A stretch of DNA of 64,000 nucleotides from Bog-756 sp963745955 (GTDB lineage: Bacteria; Actinomycetota; Acidimicrobiia; Acidimicrobiales; RAAP-2): NCBI GenBank assembly GCA_963745955.1, contig CAVUZI010000008.1:558001-622000 (forward strand), written 5' to 3'. The translations under genes and the position numbers were made by a program. Shown here in pieces: positions 46,622 through 54,563 of the stretch; within the stretch, counting starts at the first letter, position 1, and each line of letters opens with the position of its first letter. The notes under the pieces are model-generated. The model saw only the letters and a program-made list of their open reading frames with translations, did not search any database and was not told the origin of the DNA.

Positions 46622-46691
46622 TGTACGGGCACGCGTGTCCGTTTAGCGAGGATTTCTGGGCCGACGCACCGGTTGCCGGACGCCGGCGCGA

Positions 46692-47124
46692 TCAGCGAGC
46701 GACCGGCGCCGGACGGAAAAGGCGACCGGCGCTCAGGTGGAGGGGCGACGTGCCGGCGCCGGCCGGCGTTCCACTCTCCGACTTCTTCCCGGCCGACTTC
46801 GACGGCGTGGCCGTCGACTGCTTCTGATCCTTCGCCGGGGCGTCAGCGGGCTTGGACGACTCCTTGCCGTCGCCGCCTGAGCCCGAGCCCTCCGATGCGG
46901 CTGGTGCCGGGGTCGGAGTTTCGCCGTCCTTCTTCTTCGGACCACCGTTGCGGCTGTCGGTCTTGTAGAAGCCGCTCCCCTTGAAGACGATCCCCACGTT
47001 CCCGAAGACCTTCCGCACCGGCGACCCGCACGTGGGACATGAGGTCAGCGGCGTCGTCGTGAAAGGACTGCACGACATCGAAGTTCTTGTTGCAGTGATC
47101 GCAGGTGTATTCGTAGGTGGGCAA
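46692..47124 (-). pseudogene. FmdB-family zinc ribbon protein, one frameshift
   Basis: The reconstructed protein of about 144 residues starts at TTG 47124 (after GAGAGGACGG) as LPTYEYTCDHCNKNFDVVQS. Near 47052 an extra base shifts the frame, and the second CxxC pair follows as LTSCPTCGSPVRKVFGNVGI. FKGSGFYKTDSRNG is the FmdB family C-terminal signature. A long charged, Ser/Pro/Lys-rich tail follows. FmdB-type zinc ribbons are putative regulators of unknown mechanism. It lies divergent from moaC. Confidence 0.82.
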
Positions 47125-47243
47125 GCCAACCGTCCTCTCGGTCCGAGCTGATTCCGTCTGGCAGTCTACTTGACAGAGTGCCAGTTCCATCCTGGAGCGG
47201 CAGTCTCCCGTACACTGTGGTCCGTGAACCACGGGAACCCCTC

Positions 47244-47723
47244 ATGAGCGATCGGAGCCTCAGCCATCTGGATCCATTCGGCGGCACCCGAATGGTCGAT
47301 GTTTCGCCCAAGGAAGCGACCCACCGCCGGGCCCTGGCCCGGTGCAAGGTGGCGATGAAGCCCGAAACGACGGCCAAAGTGGCCAACAACGCCATCACCA
47401 AGGGGGACGTGCTGGCCGCGGCCAGGGTGGCGGGGATCCAGGCGGCGAAGCGAACGGCCGAACTGGTTCCCATGTGCCATCCCCTGCTGGTCGGAGCCGT
47501 ACATGTCGACTTCACCATCGGCGACGACTTCGTCGAGGTGGAGGCAAAAGTCGAGGCTGTGGACCGAACGGGGGTGGAAATGGAGGCCATGACCGCCTGC
47601 GCCGTCGCCGCCCTCACCGTCTATGACATGTGCAAGACCACCGATCGGACCATGAGCATCGGCCAGCTCATGCTGTGGGAGAAGACGGGTGGAAGCTCGG
47701 GCGTCTGGAAGCGGGAGCCCTAA
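47244..47723 (+). CDS. moaC: Cyclic pyranopterin monophosphate synthase MoaC
   Basis: The 159-residue protein converts the MoaA product to cyclic pyranopterin monophosphate in molybdenum cofactor synthesis. It shows GTRMVDVSPKEATHRRALA, TKGDVLAAARVAGIQAAKRT, the active-site stretch LVPMCHPLLVGAVHVDFTI, GVEMEAMTACAVAALTVYDM and the C-terminal LWEKTGGSSGVWKRE. The start at 47244 is preferred to the longer frame at 47178. No other Mo-cofactor gene is nearby. Confidence 0.95.
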   Translation: MSDRSLSHLDPFGGTRMVDVSPKEATHRRALARCKVAMKPETTAKVANNAITKGDVLAAARVAGIQAAKRTAELVPMCHPLLVGAVHVDFTIGDDFVEVEAKVEAVDRTGVEMEAMTACAVAALTVYDMCKTTDRTMSIGQLMLWEKTGGSSGVWKREP

Positions 47724-47811
47724 CCAGCCGCTCCTGTCGGGCCCAGTCCCTGCTGCCGGCCGGCGGACCTCAGCCTCGCCGATGGCCCCGAGGATGGCGG
47801 AAAATGCCTGC

Positions 47812-48105
47812 TCAGCTACGGACGGCCGAGCGGAGATCCCGCAATGAGAGCTCGGAGGTCGCCTCTCCTCCGCATTGCGAGCAATGCTCGACGTGACGCC
47901 AGCTGCGCAGCAACCGGGTACCCTCCGGGTTCAACAGCACGACGAACGATTCCGACAGCGGGTCGATCTCGACGCCGTAACACGCCTGCCATTCCGTGGA
48001 GGCAGGGCTGGAAGGGCCAGATCCTTTCACCACACGGCGGAACCGCGAATTCTCCATGTCGATGATCCAGGTGCTGTGACACGACTCGATGATGATCTGA
48101 TCCAC
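47812..48105 (-). CDS. Small hypothetical protein with a CxxC motif
   Basis: The 97-residue protein from GTG 48105 reads MDQIIIESCHSTWIIDMENS and continues with ACYGVEIDPLSESFVVLLNP and HVEHCSQCGGEATSELSLRD. An ATG at 48057 is an alternative start. The CxxC near the end and a second pair of cysteines suggest metal or redox binding. The amino-acid order is protein-like and unlike random antisense. Neither family nor partner could be named. Confidence 0.55.
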   Translation of the reverse strand: MDQIIIESCHSTWIIDMENSRFRRVVKGSGPSSPASTEWQACYGVEIDPLSESFVVLLNPEGTRLLRSWRHVEHCSQCGGEATSELSLRDLRSAVRS

Positions 48106-48258
48106 GGGGTTCAGTATCCCATGAATTGATGAGATTCAAACGCACTTTTCGTTTCGGTTGAGTGACAGTTCCTCGCGTGGAGGACCTGCACAGGACCGCT
48201 TCCGGGCAGCTTTTCGTTGCTGCTTTCCCTGGCAGGACTCGGATCCGGTGTCAATCCC

Positions 48259-49893
48259 TCAGTTTTGATCAAGAATCGTTGCCGGTACCCATACGTCCAC
48301 CGTGGTCCCGGATCCGACCGCCGAATGGATGAGAAGGCGAGATCCGATCAGGTTGGCGCGTTCGGTCATCCCCGAGAGGCCGAACGATTCGTACTTTGCA
48401 TTCTGGGAATCATCGCCGGCATCGAAGCCGATCCCGTCGTCTTTGACCAGGAGCCGAAGGCCCTGGGCTTCGAAGTTGAGGCCCACGGCCACCCGGTGGG
48501 CCGCCGCATGGCGCTCGATGTTCGAGATGGCCTCTTGGGCGATGCGGAAGAGCGTCAGTTCGACCGTCGGCGCCAGTCGACGCTCGGATCCTGTGACCCC
48601 GAAGGAGATCTCGAACTGGTGCCGTTCTCCTGCATCAGCGAGGATCTGGTTGATCGAGGCGACCAGACCCAGATCGTCGAGGACCGACGGCCTCAGGCCC
48701 TTGGCGATGGACCGGAGCTCGGCCACCGTGTCCTCGACGATCATTCGCAGGTCCGTCGCTCCGAGCGCACCGTCGGGGGCCGGGCCTGTTCTGGACTCCA
48801 TGCTGTCGATCTGTCGACACAGATGGATGAGGGTCTGGACGGGCCCGTCGTGGAGCTCTTGCGCGATGTGGCGCCGTTCCTCCTCCTGGCCGGCCACGAC
48901 CCGGGCCGCGTACGCCTCCATCAGGTCGCGGCGCCTTGTCTCGGCAGTGACGTCCTCGAAGACGATCTGCATTCGGGTCCCGCCCTGGGACCGTCCGAGC
49001 ATGGTCGCCGTGGGCCGGTACAGCACCGGTTGTCCTTCGACCTCGAACATGATCGGGGTGATCCGGTCGTCTTCGGTGGTTCGTTCCTCGCTTCTGGTGG
49101 AGTCGGGTAACTGCTCCGAGATGAGCCGGGTCAGCACGTGCCCGGAGGCAACCGGCCCGATCATGTCGACCAGTCGGATCGGAGCATCCGTCGAATGCAG
49201 CCGTTTCGATCCCGACCCGCCATTCCGCGCCTGGACCGCGAAGGCACGCTGTGCCGAGGCGTTCGTCTCCACCACGTTGCCGTCGCCGTCGACGATCAGA
49301 ATCGGTGCCTGGTTCGAGTCGAACAGATCCCGGTAGAGCGCCTCGGCGCTGAGATGGGCCTGTTGGGCGAACTCGGCGGACCGGCGTGCCTCTCGTTCGG
49401 CGGTCACCCGTTGACCGACGAGAACGGCAAGTGCGTCGAGCAACACGACCTGGGCAAACTCCGCCCACGCGGCGACGTAGTCGCGATTGCCGACGGCCAG
49501 CACGAATCTCGGAATGGCGAGGATTGTCACCCATGCCGAGGTGAACAACGCGCCGCGCGACCCGTAGTTGAGCGCGGAGAAGACGACGGGCACCAGAAAC
49601 AGCGCAATCGTGGAGTACTCGAGGGCCTGGGAATTGATGTCCAAGTGGAAGGCAACGGTGGCCGCCAGCCTGATCAGGTAGAGGGCCAGGATGACGAGCT
49701 GGAGCACCCAGAACCGTGAGTTCGTCCACGGCTTCTCGACAGGTGGAGCCCGGAACGGCGACGTGCCGTTGATGCCTTCGGTACCGTCGACGCCGGACGC
49801 CGGATCCGGCGCTGTCGAGCCGGACATCGAGCCGGCGGGCAGAGAGAGTCGCTCCTGCGCGATGATCCCGTTACGCGAACCCGATGAGCTCAC
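48259..49893 (-). CDS. NarL-type sensor histidine kinase with PAS domain
   Basis: The 544-residue protein has four to six hydrophobic segments at about 62-180 (VLQLVILALYLIRLAATVAF and onward) and a PAS domain at about 200-330 (ALYRDLFDSNQAPILIVDGD). A HisKA_3 dimerisation helix carries the phospho-acceptor His (EERRHIAQELHDGPVQTLIH). The HATPase domain shows LFRIAQEAISNIERHAAAHR, LLVKDDGIGFDAG, and FGLSGMTERANLIGSRLLIH. It would phosphorylate the response regulator encoded just upstream, with which it overlaps by four bases. Its location in the operon with pilD suggests control of pili. The signal is unknown. Confidence 0.9.
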   Translation of the reverse strand: MSSSGSRNGIIAQERLSLPAGSMSGSTAPDPASGVDGTEGINGTSPFRAPPVEKPWTNSRFWVLQLVILALYLIRLAATVAFHLDINSQALEYSTIALFLVPVVFSALNYGSRGALFTSAWVTILAIPRFVLAVGNRDYVAAWAEFAQVVLLDALAVLVGQRVTAEREARRSAEFAQQAHLSAEALYRDLFDSNQAPILIVDGDGNVVETNASAQRAFAVQARNGGSGSKRLHSTDAPIRLVDMIGPVASGHVLTRLISEQLPDSTRSEERTTEDDRITPIMFEVEGQPVLYRPTATMLGRSQGGTRMQIVFEDVTAETRRRDLMEAYAARVVAGQEEERRHIAQELHDGPVQTLIHLCRQIDSMESRTGPAPDGALGATDLRMIVEDTVAELRSIAKGLRPSVLDDLGLVASINQILADAGERHQFEISFGVTGSERRLAPTVELTLFRIAQEAISNIERHAAAHRVAVGLNFEAQGLRLLVKDDGIGFDAGDDSQNAKYESFGLSGMTERANLIGSRLLIHSAVGSGTTVDVWVPATILDQN

Positions 49894-50630
49894 CGGGTCG
49901 GTTCCGTGCTTTCCGCCTGCTCTTTTCGGAAGAGACTGTTGGCCAGTGCGTAGTGGACCAACTCGGTGCGCGAGGTCGTGTCCAGCTTGTCGAACACATG
50001 GTTCAGGTGCCCTTCGACGGTGCGAGGGCTGATGCCGAGCTGCCGGGCGATGGCCTTGTTCGACATTCCCCGGGCGACGAGGCGCACGACCTCTTGTTCC
50101 CTCGCTGTCAGCCTGGGAGAGACATCCCGCGGCTGTGGGTCGGAACGATCCCCACGACCGGTGGTGGGTCCATAGGCGCCGATACCGACTCCATCACAGG
50201 CGGCTCTGATGGCGTGCACCAACTCGTCGCTGGGCATCGTCTTGAGCAGGTAACCGGCGACACCGGCCGCCAGCGACGCTCGGACATAGTTCTCGTCGTC
50301 GTAGGCGCTGAGGATCAGGACGATGGTGCTCGGGAAGTCCGCCGCCACCTGCCGGGCGAGCTCGATTCCGTTCGTACCCGGAAGCCGGATATCCACCAGC
50401 ACGAGGTCCGGCTTCGTCTCGGCGATCACCCGGAGTGCCGTCTCGGCGTCTCCCGCCTCGCCCACGACGGAGAACCCGGTGGCGTCATTGAGGATCCGGC
50501 GGGTGCCCGTTCGCAGGAGCTCGTGATCATCCACCACCACGACTCGCCGGACCACGAGCAGTTCGTCCGGCCGTGCGGATCCGGCCGAACCAGGCCAGGG
50601 GTCAGGGCCGATGGGTTCGGTACCGCTCAT
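49890..50630 (-). CDS. NarL/LuxR-family response regulator
   Basis: The 246-residue protein has a receiver domain with acidic pocket VVVDDHELLR, phospho-acceptor Asp in LVLVDIRLPGTNGIELA, and the Lys in LLKTMPSDELV. The C-terminus is a LuxR helix-turn-helix: LTAREQEVVRLVARGMSNKA, IARQLGISPRTVEGHLNHVF. Its gene sits between pilD (18 bases upstream) and the histidine kinase (ATGA overlap), so the three are probably one operon. pilB, which is divergent from pilD, is a plausible target. Confidence 0.92.
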   Translation of the reverse strand: MSGTEPIGPDPWPGSAGSARPDELLVVRRVVVVDDHELLRTGTRRILNDATGFSVVGEAGDAETALRVIAETKPDLVLVDIRLPGTNGIELARQVAADFPSTIVLILSAYDDENYVRASLAAGVAGYLLKTMPSDELVHAIRAACDGVGIGAYGPTTGRGDRSDPQPRDVSPRLTAREQEVVRLVARGMSNKAIARQLGISPRTVEGHLNHVFDKLDTTSRTELVHYALANSLFRKEQAESTEPTR

Positions 50631-50648
50631 GCATCCATCGTAGGTTCA

Positions 50649-51464
50649 TCACCCCCACACGACGAGGGACGCCACCAGCCCGACGGCGATGGCGGACACC
50701 AGCGGGGTGGCGACGACGGGGTGAACCTTCCTGACCGGCTGCTGTCCGGCACCGGCCGACGATCTCACGCCGGCCAGCCTCCAGGCGCCCACCATGCAGA
50801 AGAAATAGACCACGATCCATGCCGCCACTCCAACGGCGGCCGGCCCGGGACCCAACCCACCGACCCAGCAGCCGGCGATCAACAGGGCAGATCGTCCATG
50901 GCCTCGGGGGTCGCGGCACTCAGGGTCCGCCCGACGCAATGCGCCAAATACAAGCGACGCAACCGCGGTCCCTGCCACCGCCCCGATGACGATGCGCCAG
51001 TGGTGCTGCCAACCGCCTCCAGCCGCGATGACCACCAATGCGGCTCCGGTCCCGATGGCCGCGATGGAGAGTGGCGCACGGTGTCCGTCGAACTCGATCA
51101 GGCTGACGGCGATCATTGCGGCAGCCAGGCAGCAGTAGGCGGCCGACAACAAGGTCCCGTGCCACGCCCAGGTGACCAGCCCGAATGCGATTCCGGTGGC
51201 CAGCTCGACCAGTGGATAGCGAGGCGAAATCGGAAGGTGGCACGTTCGGCAACGGCCCCGGAGCGCGATCCACGATCCGACGGGGATGTTCTCCCACCAG
51301 GCCAATTGCCGCTTGCATGCGGGACAGAACGATCGGGGGGAGGAAACCGAGAGCTCAAGTGGGGAGCGGTAGACGACGACGTTGAGGAACGAGCCCACGA
51401 ACATTCCGAAGATGCCGGCGATCAAGATCGTGACCAGTGGCAGCGAAACGTCGTCAGAACCCAT
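50649..51464 (-). CDS. pilD: Prepilin peptidase PilD, with an abnormal GxGD site as written
   Basis: The 271-residue protein has the four-cysteine N-terminal domain (FCPACKRQLAWWENIPVGSW, GRCRTCHLPISPRYPLVELA) and seven or so membrane helices. The first active-site region is LIEFDGHRAP. The second, normally GxGD followed by LxL, reads GHGRSALLIAG, so the catalytic Asp is missing. Removing one base near 50895 and adding one near 50887 would give GHGDL in the same place. This could be a pair of compensating sequence errors. If active, it is the only peptidase here for both type IV and Tad pilins. Confidence 0.85.
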   Translation of the reverse strand: MGSDDVSLPLVTILIAGIFGMFVGSFLNVVVYRSPLELSVSSPRSFCPACKRQLAWWENIPVGSWIALRGRCRTCHLPISPRYPLVELATGIAFGLVTWAWHGTLLSAAYCCLAAAMIAVSLIEFDGHRAPLSIAAIGTGAALVVIAAGGGWQHHWRIVIGAVAGTAVASLVFGALRRADPECRDPRGHGRSALLIAGCWVGGLGPGPAAVGVAAWIVVYFFCMVGAWRLAGVRSSAGAGQQPVRKVHPVVATPLVSAIAVGLVASLVVWG

Positions 51465-51668
51465 ACCTTGTATTCAACAGCGTTGGAATGCCCGGCTGGT
51501 GCAGGCGGTGCGGCCCTTGTGGGGGATCGGGGGACGTCAGGGTAGCCGGCCAGGCCGTCCGACGGCGTCTTTGGCGGCCGCAACGTCGATCTCCGGCACG
51601 CAGGTCGAGTACGGGCAGTGGATTTGGTCGGTGGCCCGATCGGCCACGATCGGCGTGCCGCAGCGCCA

Positions 51669-51699
51669 GGCACGGAGCCTGGCACGGGGCCAGGCACGG
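51669..51699 (+). repeat. Three GGCACGG repeats, 12 bases apart, before pilB
   Basis: GGCACGG occurs at 51669-51675, 51681-51687 and 51693-51699. It lies in the 336-base gap between the divergent pilD and pilB genes (51465-51800), which otherwise contains no gene. It could be a regulator-binding array or only a local duplication. Confidence 0.6.
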
Positions 51700-51800
51700 G
51701 GGGGCCGGGTGCAGGGCTGCTCCGAGCAGCACTTTCGGCTCGGGCTCGACCATTTGGATTCGGGTTCAATCTCCGGCGGCAGTCTGCCGATGATGGAGAT

Positions 51801-54563
51801 ATGACCGACGTCGACACCATCCGCTGGATGGCCAGCGAGCACGACCTCGAATTCGTCGACCTCGACACCTACGGTGTAGATCCCGCCGCTGGTGAGATCC
51901 TCTCGGCGTCGCTGTCGCGACGCCATCACGTCGTTGCCATCAAGCGCAAATTCGGCACGCCGGTCATCGCCACCGCCGATCCGGACGACCTCTCCGCCCA
52001 CGACATGGTCCGAGCGGCGATCGGGCGGGAGTACATATCCGTGGTCGCCTCCCGGGACCAGATCAGCGACTACCTCGACCGATTGTTCGGTGCCGAGGGT
52101 GGGGACCAGCAGGACGTTCCCGTCGAAACTGTCGACGCGGGACGAACAGAGAACTCCAGGGAATCGCCGCTGGGTGAAGCCGCAGCCGAGGACGTGGGCA
52201 TGCCCTCTGGGGGCACCGAGGCCGGGGCGCCCGACACCGGAGTGCCTGACACCGGGGCGTCCGACGCGATGGCACCGTTGCTCGGGGACACCGGGGACAC
52301 CGGGGACACCGGGGGCGGCGCGGACGCGGACCCGGCGCATCACGACGAACCCAAGTCGAAACGACGAACGGCCAACGCGGTGGATCGGGCGTTCGAGAGT
52401 GCCGATTGGCTGGATCTGGCCGCCGAGCCCCCTGTGCCGGCGCCGGACGATGCGCAGGCTACCGGCGGATCCGAAGGCAGCCGGCCACCCGCTCGACCCG
52501 AGAGCGACCTCTTCGGCGTCGAATCATCGGTCGCGGAGCCGATCGAACAGGAAGTGCCGTCGATCGGGCAGATCGGCACCGGTCCGGCAGTCGGCGACGA
52601 CGAGGATGGGGTGCTCGATTCGGCCAATCTCCTTCCGGACCTCGGGGCGAACCCGGCTCTCACCGACATGCTGGCGTCGGGCAGTGCTCTCGGGACCAAT
52701 GCCGATGATCTCGCCGAACTGGCCAAGTCGGTCCACGACGAGGAGGTCCCGCCAGACGGCGACTCGACCGCGCTGGCCGCCGATCTCGTCGCCGAAGCCG
52801 TTGCCACATTTCAGGAGCAGCAGGCCGAGGAGGATTTCGGCCAGGTCGGTCTGGATGTCCCCACCGGGACATCCATGTTTCCACCCCTGGCCAAGTCCCT
52901 CGTCGACGGCGAGCGGGTCTCGCTCGAGGACATGGAGGCCGTGCTCGAGGAGCACGATCGCACCGGGCAGAGCATCGCCCGCATCCTCACCGCCCAAAAG
53001 TTGGTCACCGAGGCCGATCTCATGTGGGGCATGGCCCAGGAGCTGGGCCTCAAGTTCGTGGACCTGGACACCGTCGGGGTCGACTTCGCCGAAGCGGGGA
53101 CCATTCCCGAGGCAACGGCCCGTCATCACAACGTGATGGTCATCGGCAGCGAGGACGGTGTCCCCGTGGTGGCCGCGTCGAATCCCACCGACGTGTTCGC
53201 CATGGACGACCTCCGAACCATCATGGGGCGCAACTTCATCCTGGTGGTCGCCACCCGGACCCAGATCAGTGCCTACATCGGACGGGTGTTCAACAGCGGC
53301 GGGGACGCGGCCGACATGGCCATGGAGGCATCGCTCGGCTTCGACGGATCGGCGCAGGCCAAGGGTGTCGACGATATCCAGGCCGTCACCGAGGAAGCTC
53401 CCATCGTCCGCTATGTGAACCTGCTCATCCTGCAGGCGCTCAACGAGCGCGCTTCGGACATCCACGTGGAGCCCACGGCAACCGATCTCCGCATCCGCTA
53501 TCGGATCGACGGCGTGCTTCACGATGTGTCGACGGCACCTCGGGCGATCACGTCCGCGGTGACCACCCGGCTCAAGGTCATGGCCGATATGAACGTCGCC
53601 GAGCACCGGATTCCCCAGGACGGCCGGATCTCGCTGAACGTCGGAAGCAAGGGCATCGATCTCCGCATGGCCACCCTCCCGACCATCCACGGCGAGAAGG
53701 TCGTCATGCGGGTGCTCGACAAGTCCAGCGTGGTGCTGGGCTTCGCCGACCTGGGCTTCGACGAGGACCTGCTGCAGTCGTACGAGCGCATCTACACCAA
53801 GCCCTACGGCACCATCCTGGTGACCGGTCCGACCGGATCCGGAAAGTCCACCACCCTCTATACGACACTGACCGCACTGAACTCGCCGGAGAAGAACATC
53901 ATCACCGTCGAGGACCCGGTGGAGTTGCAGCTCAAAGGCGTCAACCAGGTGCAGTTGAACGTCAAGGCCGGTCTGACCTTTGCCTCGGCCCTCAAGTCGA
54001 TACTCCGGTCCGACCCGGACATCGTGCTGGTCGGCGAGATCCGCGACAAGGAAACCGCGGTCATCTCCATCGAGGCCGCCCTCACCGGCCACATGGTGTT
54101 GTCGACGCTGCATACCAACAGTGCCGCCTCGACGCCGATGCGATTGATCGAGATGGGTCTTGAGCCCTTCTTGGTCACGTCGTCGCTCTCCGGGGTCCTG
54201 GCCCAGCGGCTGGCCCGGCGCCTGTGCATGCACTGCAAGCAGGCCTACGAGCCATCCGAAGCCGACATCGTCGCGGCCGGCTGGTCGGTCGGCGAGGTGG
54301 AGGCGATGGGCGGGATGCCGGAGGTTTTCCGCGCCGTCGGATGCTCGGCCTGCGCCAATACCGGTTACCGGGGCCGCAAGGCCCTGGCCGAGTTGCTTCC
54401 GATGACCGAAGAGATCGAGCGAATGATCATTGAAGGAGGAGCGGTGGAAGACATCCACAAGATTGCCGTCGCGCAGGGGATGGTCACCCTGCGCCAGAGC
54501 GGGATGCGCAAGGCCATCGAGGGCGAGACCACCCTCGAGGAAGTGCTCCGGGTGGTCGCATGA
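51801..54563 (+). CDS. pilB: PilB extension ATPase with duplicated N-terminal MshEN domains
   Basis: The 920-residue protein is much longer than typical PilB (about 560). Residues 1-95 are one MshEN-type domain (DLEFVDLDTYGVDPAAGEIL). An acidic, low-complexity linker follows at about 100-350 (with GDTGDTGDTGGG), then a second full MshEN domain (SIARILTAQKLVTEADLMWG, LKFVDLDTVGVD). The ATPase comes last: NERASDIHVEPTATDLRIRY, Walker A GPTGSGKST at about 675, VEDPVELQLKGVNQVQLNVK, Walker B SDPDIVLVGEIRDKETAVIS, and the zinc cysteines CMHCKQ and CSACANTGYRG. MshEN domains bind cyclic di-GMP in homologues. The ATG at 51801 is preferred to the extension at 51618. Confidence 0.92.
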   Translation: MTDVDTIRWMASEHDLEFVDLDTYGVDPAAGEILSASLSRRHHVVAIKRKFGTPVIATADPDDLSAHDMVRAAIGREYISVVASRDQISDYLDRLFGAEGGDQQDVPVETVDAGRTENSRESPLGEAAAEDVGMPSGGTEAGAPDTGVPDTGASDAMAPLLGDTGDTGDTGGGADADPAHHDEPKSKRRTANAVDRAFESADWLDLAAEPPVPAPDDAQATGGSEGSRPPARPESDLFGVESSVAEPIEQEVPSIGQIGTGPAVGDDEDGVLDSANLLPDLGANPALTDMLASGSALGTNADDLAELAKSVHDEEVPPDGDSTALAADLVAEAVATFQEQQAEEDFGQVGLDVPTGTSMFPPLAKSLVDGERVSLEDMEAVLEEHDRTGQSIARILTAQKLVTEADLMWGMAQELGLKFVDLDTVGVDFAEAGTIPEATARHHNVMVIGSEDGVPVVAASNPTDVFAMDDLRTIMGRNFILVVATRTQISAYIGRVFNSGGDAADMAMEASLGFDGSAQAKGVDDIQAVTEEAPIVRYVNLLILQALNERASDIHVEPTATDLRIRYRIDGVLHDVSTAPRAITSAVTTRLKVMADMNVAEHRIPQDGRISLNVGSKGIDLRMATLPTIHGEKVVMRVLDKSSVVLGFADLGFDEDLLQSYERIYTKPYGTILVTGPTGSGKSTTLYTTLTALNSPEKNIITVEDPVELQLKGVNQVQLNVKAGLTFASALKSILRSDPDIVLVGEIRDKETAVISIEAALTGHMVLSTLHTNSAASTPMRLIEMGLEPFLVTSSLSGVLAQRLARRLCMHCKQAYEPSEADIVAAGWSVGEVEAMGGMPEVFRAVGCSACANTGYRGRKALAELLPMTEEIERMIIEGGAVEDIHKIAVAQGMVTLRQSGMRKAIEGETTLEEVLRVVA

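Noticed and set aside
49884..51545. 553-residue plus-strand open frame
   Set aside because: It is antisense to the response regulator and PilD genes and has no domain signature.
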